From: Brachybacterium sacelli
GTDB taxonomy: Bacteria > Actinomycetota > Actinomycetes > Actinomycetales > Dermabacteraceae
Direction of reading: 5' to 3'
Length of the DNA: 64,000 nt
NCBI RefSeq assembly: GCF_017876545.1
Contig: NZ_JAGIOD010000001.1
Coordinates: 1,798,001 to 1,862,000 of the forward strand
Both the position numbers and the translations under genes were made by a program. The notes under the pieces were generated by a model, which worked only from the letters and a program-made list of their open reading frames with translations, was not told where the DNA came from and made no database searches. Shown here in pieces: positions 43,960-52,280 of the stretch; the stretch's first letter is position 1; each line of letters opens with the position of its first letter.

Positions 43960-43965
43960 CACCGC

Positions 43966-44697
43966 ATGTTTCTCGAGAACCTCGGCATCGATGCCGTCGA
44001 CCCGATCCGCGTGGGCCGCTTCTGGGAGGCGGCGCTGGGCACCACCGTGCTGACGGCGGAGCCCGACATCTACGAGACCCGCCTGGACATCGACGGCGAG
44101 GCGTACCTGGACCTGTGCTTCCCCCGGGTGCCGCAGCCGCCCACGGCGCCCCTGCGGCTGCACTTCGACCTGCGCGGCGGGGAGCGCCAGCTCGAGATCG
44201 CCGAGCGTCTGCGTGAGCTCGGGGCGCGAGACCTCGACATCGGCCAGGGCCAGGTGCCCTGGATCGTGCTCGGCGATGTCGAGGGCACCCCGTTCTGCGT
44301 GATGGAGGACCGCGAGGCCTACCGCGACACCGGCCCTTTGGCCGCTCTGCCGCTGGACGTCGCCGATCCCCGGCGCGAGGGCGACTTCTGGACCTGGCTG
44401 ACCGGCTGGGTCGACGCACCGGGCACCGGCCCTCGCACCCTGCGTCATCCGTCGGGGCGAGGGCCGCTGCTCGCACTGTGCGAGGAACCCGAACCGAAGC
44501 GGCCCGGAGCGAAGAACCCCATCCACCTCGACGTGCGCCTCGAGGCCGAGGACGACGCCGATGAGATCACCGCGGAGATCGAGCGGCGCGGTGGCCGCGA
44601 GCTCCATCCCGACTGGGGTGACCTGCCCTGGCGCGTGTACCAGGACCCCTCCGGCAACGAGTTCTGCTTGCTGCCGGCTCCTGGCCCCGCGTCGTGA
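43966..44697 (+). CDS. VOC (glyoxalase/dioxygenase fold) protein, two domains
   Basis: 243 aa with two vicinal-oxygen-chelate repeats: DPIRVGRFWEAALG...VMEDREAY and DPRREGDFWTWLTG...PSGNEFCLLP. This 'glyoxalase-like' type is common in actinobacteria and mostly without a known substrate; it can be enzymatic or bind drugs. Leaderless start. The DoxX-like gene follows with GTGA overlap. Confidence 0.85.
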   Translation: MFLENLGIDAVDPIRVGRFWEAALGTTVLTAEPDIYETRLDIDGEAYLDLCFPRVPQPPTAPLRLHFDLRGGERQLEIAERLRELGARDLDIGQGQVPWIVLGDVEGTPFCVMEDREAYRDTGPLAALPLDVADPRREGDFWTWLTGWVDAPGTGPRTLRHPSGRGPLLALCEEPEPKRPGAKNPIHLDVRLEAEDDADEITAEIERRGGRELHPDWGDLPWRVYQDPSGNEFCLLPAPGPAS

Positions 44698-45062
44698 GCG
44701 ACGCCCGGGGGACCACCGGCTTCCTGACTGTGCTGCTCGGCGGTGCAGGCCTCCTGCACGTCGCCCGGCCCGCACCGTTCGACAGCATCGTGCCGCCCGC
44801 GCTGCCCGGCTCGGCCCGCGGCTACACCTACGCCTCCGGGGCGGCAGAGCTCGGCGTGGCCGGACTGCTCGCGATCCCGCGCACTCGGCGTCTGGGCGGG
44901 CTCGCAGCGACGGCCCTGTTCATCGCCGTGTTCCCCGCGAACATCCAGATGGCCTACGACTGGCGTCACGCCCGTCCGCGGAAGCGGGTGATCGCGTACG
45001 GTCGCCTGCCGCTGCAGGGGGTCCTCATCGCGCAGGCGCTGCACGTGGCACGAAGCGTCTGA
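44694..45062 (+). CDS. Small DoxX-like membrane protein
   Basis: 122 aa, four predicted hydrophobic segments (FLTVLLGGAGLLHV, YASGAAELGVAGLLAI, LAATALFIAVFPANI, QGVLIAQALHVA). The FPANIQMAYDW motif is characteristic of the DoxX/DUF4267-like small membrane family. GTG start overlapping the VOC gene stop. Function unknown. Confidence 0.75.
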   Translation: MSDARGTTGFLTVLLGGAGLLHVARPAPFDSIVPPALPGSARGYTYASGAAELGVAGLLAIPRTRRLGGLAATALFIAVFPANIQMAYDWRHARPRKRVIAYGRLPLQGVLIAQALHVARSV

Positions 45063-45100
45063 GCACGGCGACCCTTCTTCCCGGGTCGTGGACACTCACG

Positions 45101-45114
45101 GGAGAGCGCTCCCA
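45101..45114. promoter_or_regulatory. CebR-like LacI-family operator before the second sugar importer
   Basis: GGAGAGCGCTCCCA matches the streptomycete cellobiose-regulator site TGGGAGCGCTCCCA at 12 of 14 positions and is centred on the palindrome GAGCGCTC. It covers the -35 position of the promoter whose -10 is TACCGT at 45122-45127, so a bound repressor would block RNA polymerase. Confidence 0.6.
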
Positions 45115-45121
45115 CATGCTC

Positions 45122-45127
45122 TACCGT
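45122..45127 (+). promoter_or_regulatory. -10 element of the second sugar importer operon
   Basis: TACCGT; transcription would start near 45134, giving a ~30-nt leader with AAGGAG before the GTG at 45165. Confidence 0.45.
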
Positions 45128-45164
45128 GGGCGGCCGTCCGTCAGGTCGGTCCGAAGGAGTGCCC

Positions 45165-46445
45165 GTGATCCCCAGACGTTCCCTGTTCGGCGCCGCCGGT
45201 ATCGCGGGGGCGAGCCTTCTCGCCGCGTGCGCGGGTGAGTCCGACGTCGATCCGGCTCTCGGTGCCCCCGCCGGTCCCCAGGACTCGGGGGCCATCACGT
45301 TCCAGATCTGGGACAAGGCTCAGGAACCGGCGATGCAGCAGATCATCGACGCCTTCCGCGAGCAGTACCCGGACATCACCGTGACCATGTCCTCCGCCGC
45401 CTTCGCCACCTACTTCGAGCGGCTGCGCATCCAGGCCACCGGTGACGACCTGCCGGACGTGTTCTGGATCAACGGGCCGAACTTCGAGCTGTACGCCTCG
45501 TACGGGATGCTGCAGGACCTCGGCGAGCTGGAGGGATTCGATCCGGCGAACTACCCGTTGAACCTCACCGAGCTCTACACCTACCAGGGGACGCCGTACG
45601 CGAGCCCGAAGGATTTCGACACCATCGCCCTGTGGTACAACCGCGATCTGCTGCACCGTGCGGGGATCGACGAGCCCACCGGCAGCTGGAGCTGGGAGGA
45701 GTACCGCGACGCCTCCGCAGCGGTGACGCGGACCCTCGGCGCCGAGCAGATCTGGGGCAATCCGGGCGGCGTCGCGAACCAGGCCTACATCTACCCGCTG
45801 ATCATGCAGGCCGGAGGGTTCATCCTCGACGAGGAGAAGACCGTCTCCGGCTACGACAGCCCCGCAGCGATCGAGGCGTTCTCCTTCCTCGACGGCATGA
45901 TCCGCGAGGGCACCGCCCCGGACGTCCGGTACACGACGGAGAACAAGCCCGAGGACCTGTTCAGCAGCGGGCGCGCCGCCCTGTACCAGTCGGGGAACTG
46001 GCAGGCGGCCCTGCTGAAGGACTCGCCGGTGCGCGAGCACCTCGGGGTCGCGCCGTTGATCCACGGGGCCGAGGAGGCCAACGTCATCCACGGCATCGGG
46101 TACGCGATGTCCGCTCGCAGCCGCAACAAGCCGGCAGCCTCGGCCTTCCTGTCCTTCCTCGGGTCCGAGCAGGCCCATCGCATCCAGGGCGCGGCCGGCG
46201 CCGCCAACCCCGCTTTCGTCGGCACCAACGACGCCTACATCGAGGCGCTGCCGGAGTTCTCCCTCGACGTCTTCGTGGACGCGGCGGAGACCGCGCGGCA
46301 GTACCCGGCCTCGCAGAACACCTCCGCCTGGCTGCAGCTGGAGGAGCTGCTGTTCCCCAAGATCCTGAGCGGGGACGGGGAGCTCGAGAAGCACGCACAG
46401 GATCTCGCCGCGAGGATGAACGGAGTGCTCGCCGATGAGTCATGA
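45165..46445 (+). CDS. Sugar-binding lipoprotein, second ABC importer
   Basis: 426 aa family-1 solute-binding protein. Signal sequence IPRRSLFGAAGIAGASLLAAC with lipobox LAAC; RR near the N-terminus may favour Tat export. ITFQIWDKAQEPAMQQIIDAF and LPDVFWINGPNF are typical. GTG start at 45165 after AAGGAG; the frame extends to 45126, before the likely transcript start region. First gene of a three-gene operon behind a CebR-like operator, which hints at an oligosaccharide such as a beta-glucoside (inference). Confidence 0.93.
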   Translation: MIPRRSLFGAAGIAGASLLAACAGESDVDPALGAPAGPQDSGAITFQIWDKAQEPAMQQIIDAFREQYPDITVTMSSAAFATYFERLRIQATGDDLPDVFWINGPNFELYASYGMLQDLGELEGFDPANYPLNLTELYTYQGTPYASPKDFDTIALWYNRDLLHRAGIDEPTGSWSWEEYRDASAAVTRTLGAEQIWGNPGGVANQAYIYPLIMQAGGFILDEEKTVSGYDSPAAIEAFSFLDGMIREGTAPDVRYTTENKPEDLFSSGRAALYQSGNWQAALLKDSPVREHLGVAPLIHGAEEANVIHGIGYAMSARSRNKPAASAFLSFLGSEQAHRIQGAAGAANPAFVGTNDAYIEALPEFSLDVFVDAAETARQYPASQNTSAWLQLEELLFPKILSGDGELEKHAQDLAARMNGVLADES

Positions 46446-47346
46446 CACCGCACCGCCGAGGCGACGCCGCGGGCGCGGTCGCGACGGCTACTGGCCGATC
46501 GTCTTCCTCGCGCCGCTCATGATCGGCGTGGTCGCCTTCTACTTCTGGCCGATCCTGTCGACCGTCCTGAACTCCTTCGCCAGCTTCGACCCGTTCGGCG
46601 GCCGCACCTTCGCCGGCCTGGAGAACTACCGGACGCTGCTGGGCGACTCCTTCATCCCCCGGGCGGTCCTCAACACCGCGGTGTACACCGCGATCGTGCT
46701 GCTGGGCATCCCCATCGCCGTGGGGGTCGCCTCCCTGCTGACCCAGAAGGGCCTGCGGTTCTCCCGCTTCTACCAGGTGCTGTTCTTCCTGCCCGCGGTC
46801 TCGATGCCGGTGGCCGTCGCGCTGGTGTGGCGGATGATCTTCAACCAGGAGTTCGGCGTCGTCAACTGGGCGCTGTCCCTGGTCGGCATCGACGGCCCCT
46901 ATTGGGTCACGGCCCCGTGGTGGTCGCTGCTGGCGGTGTCCGTCGTCGGCCTCTGGTCGAGCCTGCCGCTGGCGGTGATCATCCTGTCGGCCGGGCTGCA
47001 GGGCATCCCCCGCGAGCTGTACGAGGCGGCCCAGCTCGACGGGGCCGGCGCCCTGCGGCAGTTCCTGTCGGTCACGGTGCCCCTGCTGACCCCCAGCATC
47101 TTCTTCCTGATGATCATCACCGCGATCAACGGCTTCCAGCTGTTCGACCTGCTGTTCGCGATGATGGGGCAGGCCAACCCGGCGATGGCCGATACCCAGT
47201 CGCTGGTCTACCTGTTCTACTCGGAGGCTTTCCGACAGCACGATCAGGGCTACGCCTCGGTGATCGCGCTGCTGATCCTGGCGATCATCGGCGTGATCAC
47301 CCTGCTGCAGTTCCGAGTGCAGAAGAGGTGGGTCCACTATGACTGA
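46435..47346 (+). CDS. Sugar ABC importer permease (MalF type), second importer
   Basis: 303 aa, six hydrophobic segments, EAA loop LYEAAQLDGAGALRQFLS. Starts 11 nt inside the binding-protein gene, so translation is coupled. Arg-rich cytoplasmic N-terminus. Confidence 0.94.
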   Translation: MSHDTAPPRRRRGRGRDGYWPIVFLAPLMIGVVAFYFWPILSTVLNSFASFDPFGGRTFAGLENYRTLLGDSFIPRAVLNTAVYTAIVLLGIPIAVGVASLLTQKGLRFSRFYQVLFFLPAVSMPVAVALVWRMIFNQEFGVVNWALSLVGIDGPYWVTAPWWSLLAVSVVGLWSSLPLAVIILSAGLQGIPRELYEAAQLDGAGALRQFLSVTVPLLTPSIFFLMIITAINGFQLFDLLFAMMGQANPAMADTQSLVYLFYSEAFRQHDQGYASVIALLILAIIGVITLLQFRVQKRWVHYD

Positions 47347-48169
47347 CAAGCGCACGACGCGCCCCCGCTACGCGACCCATGCGGCGCTGCTGATCGGCGG
47401 GGCGGTGATGGTCTTCCCCTTCGCGTGGCAGCTGATCATGTCGCTGTCCACGCACGCCGAGGTGACCTCCGTGCCGCCCACCTGGGTCCCCGAGAAGCTG
47501 CAGTGGCAGAACTACCCGGCGGTGTTCGAGCAGGTCCCGTTCTGGAACCAGTTCGTCACCACAGCGGCGGTCACCGTGGCACGTGTCGTCGGCCAGTTGC
47601 TGCTGTGCGCGATGGCCGGGTACGCCTTCGCCCGGATGGAGTTCCGCGGCAAGGGCGTGCTGTTCGCCCTGGTGCTGTCGATCCTGATGGTGCCCTACCA
47701 GATCTACCTCATCCCGCAGTACGAGATCGTCCAGGAGCTGGGATGGCTGAACACAGTGGCCGGCATCGCCGCCCCCGGCATCTTCAGCGCCTTCGGCACC
47801 TTCCTCATGCGCCAGCACTTCCTGGGCATGCCACGCTCGCTCGAGGAGGCGGCGCGCCTGGACGGAGCCAACCCGTGGCAGACGTTCTGGCGCATCATGT
47901 TCCCGCTGAGCGGTCCGTCGCTGAGCGCCGTCGCGATCCTCACCGCACTGGCCTCGTGGAACGACCTGATGTGGCCGCTGATCGTGGCCACCTACGACGA
48001 TCGCACCACGCTCGCGGTGGGGCTGTCGACGATGCAGGGGCAGTTCACCACCGACTACCCGGTGATGATGGCCGCCAGCTTCATGGCCATGCTGCCCCTG
48101 ATGATCCTGTTCATCGTGCTGCAGCGCCGTGTCGTCGAGGGGCTCGCGCACTCCGGCATGAAGGGCTGA
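47339..48169 (+). CDS. Sugar ABC importer permease (MalG type), second importer
   Basis: 276 aa, six hydrophobic segments, EAA loop LEEAARLDGANPWQTFW. Overlaps the other permease by 8 nt and ends the operon. As in the first importer, no ATPase gene follows; a common ATPase encoded elsewhere probably serves both. Confidence 0.94.
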   Translation: MTDKRTTRPRYATHAALLIGGAVMVFPFAWQLIMSLSTHAEVTSVPPTWVPEKLQWQNYPAVFEQVPFWNQFVTTAAVTVARVVGQLLLCAMAGYAFARMEFRGKGVLFALVLSILMVPYQIYLIPQYEIVQELGWLNTVAGIAAPGIFSAFGTFLMRQHFLGMPRSLEEAARLDGANPWQTFWRIMFPLSGPSLSAVAILTALASWNDLMWPLIVATYDDRTTLAVGLSTMQGQFTTDYPVMMAASFMAMLPLMILFIVLQRRVVEGLAHSGMKG

Positions 48170-48234
48170 CGCGGGCCCAGCTCACAGGTGACCCCGAGGG
48201 CGCCGAGCCGTGAGTGGCGCGGATCAATTGCTGC

Positions 48235-48451
48235 TCAGCGGGAGGCGCGCTTCTTCCGCATCACCTTGTGGGTGCCGTCGCACCACGGGCTTGATGGCCG
48301 AACCCCCACACATGCAGACGGCGCTGACCGCTCGCCAGGTGCGGTGTTCGTTCCCCTCCTCGTCCTGCACCACATGCTCACCGCGCAGCAGCATGGGGCC
48401 ACCGGGGCACCGGATCACCTCTGGATGGGCGTCGGTGATGTCATCACTCAT
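48235..48451 (-). pseudogene. Frameshifted CDGSH iron-sulfur protein
   Basis: The frame starts at ATG 48451 (MSDDITDAHPEVIRCPGGPM) and reads normally to CMCGGSAIKPV, the first half of the CDGSH signature (C-x-C-x-x-S). One extra base near 48283-48286 then shifts it: the original frame continues VVRRHPQGD to a stop at 48224, while the +1 frame reads CDGTHKVMRKKRASR and stops at 48235. The intact family pattern C-x-C-x2-S-x3-P-x-C-D-G-x-H is therefore split. A true frameshift or a sequencing error would look the same. Its start overlaps the stop of another gene remnant (48448-48531). Confidence 0.75.
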
Positions 48452-48531
48452 GCGGAACACGCTGCCAGCATGCGTTCGGCGTAGCGGTCGTCCATGTACA
48501 GGGACGCCCACGCACCGAAGTAGACGTTCTC
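48448..48531 (-). pseudogene. 3' remnant of a redox-enzyme gene upstream of the CDGSH gene
   Basis: After an in-frame TAA (48532-48534) the minus strand reads NVYFGAWASLYMDDRYAERM and then LAACSA before TGA; the TGA overlaps the CDGSH start (ATGA). The ending resembles the C-terminus of the iron-containing, heme-oxygenase-like redox enzymes that commonly precede CDGSH genes. The rest of the gene is missing: the CPBP protease gene abuts the remnant. Identity is tentative because only ~27 residues remain. The 399 nt between 48169 and 48568 hold only these two remnants. Confidence 0.45.
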
Positions 48532-48567
48532 TTACTGCCCCGGTTCTTCCTCCAGCAATGTGCCGCA

Positions 48568-49545
48568 TCAGTTCCTGACGTCTTCCTGCGCGTCAGCTCC
48601 GGTTGTCCGGGTGCCACGTGGCGTGAACTGTCCGGTGGCCACGAGGAGCACGACGAGCGCGAACGGCACGATCCACCCGCTCCAGCCGAGGATCGTCGCC
48701 TGCGTGGTGTCGATGTGTTCTCCTGCCATAGCGAAGAGAAGGTAGCTCCCGCCCGCGCCGTTGAATGCGGCATGCGCGAGGGCCGGGGGCCATACTGATC
48801 CGGACCGGAGCCTCAGCCAGCTGAAGACGGCACCGACGAGGATGCACATGATGACCATCGCAGTCACGCCGAGCCAGCCGGGTGCGCTCGGGTAGTTGTA
48901 TCCCAGCAGAATCAGCGGCGCATGCCAGAGGCCCCAGATGACGCCCGAGATCAGCAACGCCCAGAGCGTGCCGAGCGGCATCAGTTTCGGGAGCAGCCAT
49001 CCTCTCCATCCGAGTTCCTCACCCAGGGCAGGAATCACGTTGAGGAGGGCCGCAGCGGGAATCGTGATGAGCTGGATGGCGATGAGCACGCCGATCGGAA
49101 GGGGGAGCTCGGCGCCCCCTGATTGCTCGTCGAGGGTCTGTTGGAACGCGGAGAAGTTCACGAAGTCGGCCGGATAGACCCCGAACAGGGCGCCGACCGG
49201 GAGCGCCACCAGTACCAGCGCGATGGACACGAAGATTCCCAGCACCGCGTAACCGACAAATCTCCGGACCGGTCTCAGGGGCCAGATCCCGAGCGTCGCC
49301 GCTTTGCGCTGTGAAGGCTCCACGAAGAACACGACCACCAAGGCGGCGATCGTCGGAGTCATCATCATGGCGATCGAGACGACCGGGAACCACGGGGAGG
49401 CGAGGCCATCGCTGAGCCAGAGCGGAAGTGCGACGAGCCAGGCGAGGACGAAAGCGAGTGCGACGAACACACCGACGGACCACAGCCCATAGTCCCCCCT
49501 GCGGGGCCGCTGCGCGGCCCGCTCCGCTCCGGAGTCGAGCGTCAT
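48568..49545 (-). CDS. CPBP-family intramembrane metalloprotease
   Basis: 325 aa, about eight hydrophobic segments. CPBP/Abi motifs are complete: E176-E177-x3-R181 (GEELGWRGW), H208 (WGLWHAP), H258 and N262 (LAHAAFN). Relatives process membrane proteins or confer bacteriocin self-immunity. The start overlaps the stop of the HTH-DUF3887 gene (ATGA), so both are made together. Base composition is visibly less GC-rich than the flanks, suggesting acquisition. Confidence 0.9.
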   Translation of the reverse strand: MTLDSGAERAAQRPRRGDYGLWSVGVFVALAFVLAWLVALPLWLSDGLASPWFPVVSIAMMMTPTIAALVVVFFVEPSQRKAATLGIWPLRPVRRFVGYAVLGIFVSIALVLVALPVGALFGVYPADFVNFSAFQQTLDEQSGGAELPLPIGVLIAIQLITIPAAALLNVIPALGEELGWRGWLLPKLMPLGTLWALLISGVIWGLWHAPLILLGYNYPSAPGWLGVTAMVIMCILVGAVFSWLRLRSGSVWPPALAHAAFNGAGGSYLLFAMAGEHIDTTQATILGWSGWIVPFALVVLLVATGQFTPRGTRTTGADAQEDVRN

Positions 49546-50150
49546 GACGCCTTCCCTTCAACAAGGTGCAGGCCCGCGATGGTCCGGTCGTCCCGGAACG
49601 CGATCCGTGCCGTGTAGTCGCCGGCCTCCAACCACAGTGCCGTGTTCGCGATCGTCACGTCACCAGCTCGGAGGACCTCCGGTTCTCCGTGGCTCTCCAG
49701 AGTTCCCGACAGGCCGACGACCTGTGTCCAGGCGGCCGCGAGGGCATCCTCCGACAGGCCATCGCGCATGGCGGGATCGAACTGCTCCGCGATAGGAGTC
49801 CACCGCCCCGCGACCAGATCTTCAATAACTGCGACGGCCAGCTCGGCGGCGTCGGGAAGCGGGGGAGAGGTCATGGATTCCCCTGTTCGGGGATCAGTCG
49901 GTTTGCCGTAGCGCTGGAACGCTGCCTGCCGGCTCACGCCGAGGGCGTCCCCGACAGCTTGCCACGAGGCACCCTCCTGGCGGGCCTGTCCTACGACGGC
50001 ACGCATCACGTCATCGGCGGCGGTTTGGATGCTCACTGCGCGCCCTATCGAGACCGCCCAGTCATCGCTGCTCGTCAGAACGCGCGCCGCCAGGAGCGCG
50101 TCCATGTGAGCCTTCAGATCTCGCATCGCAGATGTCAATGATGATTGCAT
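49542..50150 (-). CDS. HTH protein fused to a DUF3887-like domain
   Basis: 202 aa. Residues ~60-82 (ASWQAVGDALGVSRQAAFQR) form a helix-turn-helix. After a linker (TDPRTGESMTSPP), residues ~100-200 match DUF3887 (IAEQFDPAMRDGLSEDALAAAW, then QVVGLSGTLESHGE), an NTF2-like domain otherwise usually secreted. Probably a regulator whose C-terminal domain senses a ligand. It heads a two-gene unit with the CPBP protease. A palindrome (50153-50169) overlaps its promoter directly before the ATG, indicating autoregulation. Confidence 0.8.
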   Translation of the reverse strand: MQSSLTSAMRDLKAHMDALLAARVLTSSDDWAVSIGRAVSIQTAADDVMRAVVGQARQEGASWQAVGDALGVSRQAAFQRYGKPTDPRTGESMTSPPLPDAAELAVAVIEDLVAGRWTPIAEQFDPAMRDGLSEDALAAAWTQVVGLSGTLESHGEPEVLRAGDVTIANTALWLEAGDYTARIAFRDDRTIAGLHLVEGKAS

Positions 50151-50152
50151 GT

Positions 50153-50169
50153 GTCAAGTCTAGCTTGAC
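50153..50169. promoter_or_regulatory. Palindromic operator at the HTH-DUF3887 start
   Basis: GTCAAG-TCTAG-CTTGAC, with perfect 6-bp arms, begins 2 nt before the ATG. It contains the -10 TAGACT of the minus-strand promoter, so a protein bound here blocks both transcription start and the start codon region. Confidence 0.6.
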
Positions 50170-50186
50170 GTTGAGGCGTCGAGCAA
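50157..50186 (-). promoter_or_regulatory. Promoter of the HTH-DUF3887/CPBP cassette
   Basis: Minus strand: -35 TTGCTC (50186-50181), 18-nt spacer, -10 TAGACT (50162-50157), 6 nt to the ATG at 50150. Predicted leaderless. Confidence 0.55.
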
Positions 50187-50360
50187 GATGGGGTTGCGTT
50201 CCGGGTGGACGGCCGGCCCAGCACGGCAACCACTCAGGCGAACCGCGAGGCGGACCTCCGTTCGGGGACAGAGGCACGACATGCTCCGCCGGGTTCACCC
50301 GGTGCGACCTCCTCGGGCCCGGTGATCAGCGCCTAGGCGCCGGTGATGTCCGGTCCGTGA

Positions 50361-51545
50361 TCAGCCGATGCTCCCTCGCAGCAGATCCCGGTCGGTGATC
50401 GAGTCGGCGATGACCGTGCGTGCGGCGTCCCGAGCCCCGTCGATCTGCCACATCAGCACTCCGACCGGACGTCGCTGGTCGTCCAGGTAGTAGACGACGC
50501 TGCGCTGGGTGTCGTGATGGACCTCCAGGATCTCCAGGGAGGGATCGAGGGTGCCCACCGCTTCCCAGCGCACCCCGTAGACCATGGAGTAGAAATAAGG
50601 GGTGTGCTCGTAGGGCGCCTCGGCGCCGGCCATCGATCGCCCGGCGGCCGCGCCGGATTCGCGAGCATGGTCGACGTGCTCGATGCGGGTGCGGCCGAGG
50701 ATCGCGTCGGGGTACTCGATGATGTCGCCGGCCGCCCAGATCGAGGGATCGGTGGTTCGCAGGTGCTCGTCGACCACCACGCCCTCGGAGACCTCGAGCC
50801 CCGCCGCGCGGGCCAGGTCGAGACGGGGCTGAGCACCCAGACCGACCACCACGACGTCCCCGCCGACGACGGTGCCGTCATCGAGCGTGATGCCGACGTC
50901 CGCGTCGTCCTGGACGGTCAGGCGCTCGGCCCGCCGGCCGGGGAGCAGTTCGACGCCGTGGTCCGTGAACAGTTTCTGGTAGCGCTCCGCGATGCTCGGA
51001 GGGAACTGCGAGGCGCCGAGCACGTCGTCGGGGAAGACCAGGGTGACGTGGGCGCCGTTCAGCGAGAGGGAGGCGGCGATCTCGGCGCCGATGTACCCGC
51101 CGCCGACGACCACGGCTCGGGCCCCGTCGGTCATCAGGTGCCGCAGGGTGCGATAGTCCGCGAAGCTGCGGAAGTGGATGATGCGCTCGTCCTCGGGTCC
51201 TTCGAGCCGGCGCGGCTCGGAGCCGGTGGCCAGCAGCAGTTTCTCGTAGCCGAGTCGCTCCCCGCTGTCGAGCTCGACCTGCTTCCCCGCTCGGTCGATC
51301 GCGGTGGCCACCGTGCGCACGCGCAGCTCGGCACCGGTGTCCTCGGCCGTGTTCAGCGGGACGGCGTTTTCGCCGAAGTCCGGGTCGATCCACAGCTTCT
51401 TGGTCAGAGCGGGCCGGGTGTACGGAGCATCCTCGTCGGAGCTGACGATGCCGACAGAGCCCTCGGGGTCCTGTTCACGTAAAGCGCGGGCAGCGTCGTC
51501 GGCCACCTGGCCTCCACCGACGATCAGATAGTCGTACGAGGTCAC
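50361..51545 (-). CDS. FAD/NAD-dependent ferredoxin reductase-type oxidoreductase
   Basis: 394 aa AIF/rubredoxin-reductase-like flavoprotein. FAD site YLIVGGGQVADDAARAL (note GGGQVAD), NAD site AVVVGGGYIGAEIAASL, and WAAGDIIEYPD near the C-terminal FAD motif, followed by a reductase C-terminal domain (GVRWEAVGTL). No redox-active CxxC is visible, so electrons go from NAD(P)H to an iron-sulfur partner encoded elsewhere. GTG start with AAGGAG. The TetR gene lies 69 nt upstream on the same strand and may control it. Confidence 0.88.
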   Translation of the reverse strand: MTSYDYLIVGGGQVADDAARALREQDPEGSVGIVSSDEDAPYTRPALTKKLWIDPDFGENAVPLNTAEDTGAELRVRTVATAIDRAGKQVELDSGERLGYEKLLLATGSEPRRLEGPEDERIIHFRSFADYRTLRHLMTDGARAVVVGGGYIGAEIAASLSLNGAHVTLVFPDDVLGASQFPPSIAERYQKLFTDHGVELLPGRRAERLTVQDDADVGITLDDGTVVGGDVVVVGLGAQPRLDLARAAGLEVSEGVVVDEHLRTTDPSIWAAGDIIEYPDAILGRTRIEHVDHARESGAAAGRSMAGAEAPYEHTPYFYSMVYGVRWEAVGTLDPSLEILEVHHDTQRSVVYYLDDQRRPVGVLMWQIDGARDAARTVIADSITDRDLLRGSIG

Positions 51546-51614
51546 CGCAAAGATCTCCTTAGCCGAGAAGTGTTCCGGAACATGGGGGCGGGGCGCGCCA
51601 TCCCGGTCGGGCGA

Positions 51615-52280
51615 TCAGCTCTTCAGGAAGGTGCGGGTCAGCACGCACAGGTCCTTCTGCGGGGCGTCCTCGTCGTTCGGGCGCTGCAGGCTTCGCACCG
51701 TCCGTTCACGGACGGCGTCCCGGAGGATCAACGACAGCATGACGCGCGCAGCGAAGACGGGGTCCACGTCCTCGCGCAGCAGTCCCTGAGCGGCGAGGTT
51801 CTGGAAGCAGTGCTCGAGGATGTGTTCGTGCACGCGGCGGAGCCGGGCCATGCGGAACTGACCTGGATGGTCAGTGCTGGTCGAGTCGGCGTCCAGCGTC
51901 GCCAGGAGCTGGATCACGGGTGAGGTCGGGTTCCAGGTGTCGACCAGGGCCCGCTGCAGCGCCTGCCCGTCGGTGCACCACTCGTCCTGGCGATCGAGCG
52001 CCGTTTGGGCGTGCTCCTCGAGGCGGTCGATCACCCCGCTGAGGAGGTCTTCCTTCGAGGCGAAGTGGTGGAGCATGCCGGGGTGGGAGATGCCGACCCG
52101 TCGCGAGATGTCCCGCAGGCTGGCCCCGTAGTAGCCGAACTCGCTGAACAGCTCCGACGCACCGTCGAGGATCTGCTCGCGTCGATTGGCTCGTGGCTGC
52201 CTGGGGGCCCGGGGCGGGACGTCCGCGACGCCCTGCGTCCGCTTCTCGACCGTGGACATAGGGGACATGTGGATGGTCAT
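51615..52280 (-). CDS. TetR-family regulator
   Basis: 221 aa. N-terminal HTH (residues ~33-80, REQILDGASELFSEFG and ISHPGMLHHFASKED) followed by a helical ligand-binding domain. Its ATG overlaps the stop of the small STAS gene (TGATG). Two internal in-frame ATGs near the N-terminus are alternative starts. Likely targets: the FAD reductase downstream and/or its own operon (inference). Confidence 0.9.
   Translation of the reverse strand: MTIHMSPMSTVEKRTQGVADVPPRAPRQPRANRREQILDGASELFSEFGYYGASLRDISRRVGISHPGMLHHFASKEDLLSGVIDRLEEHAQTALDRQDEWCTDGQALQRALVDTWNPTSPVIQLLATLDADSTSTDHPGQFRMARLRRVHEHILEHCFQNLAAQGLLREDVDPVFAARVMLSLILRDAVRERTVRSLQRPNDEDAPQKDLCVLTRTFLKS

Noticed and set aside
43788..43965. 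Possible terminator around the CTGATCAG palindrome after the GNAT gene
   Set aside because: The stem is short and imperfect (CCTC against GAGG with a slipped base); not enough to call.
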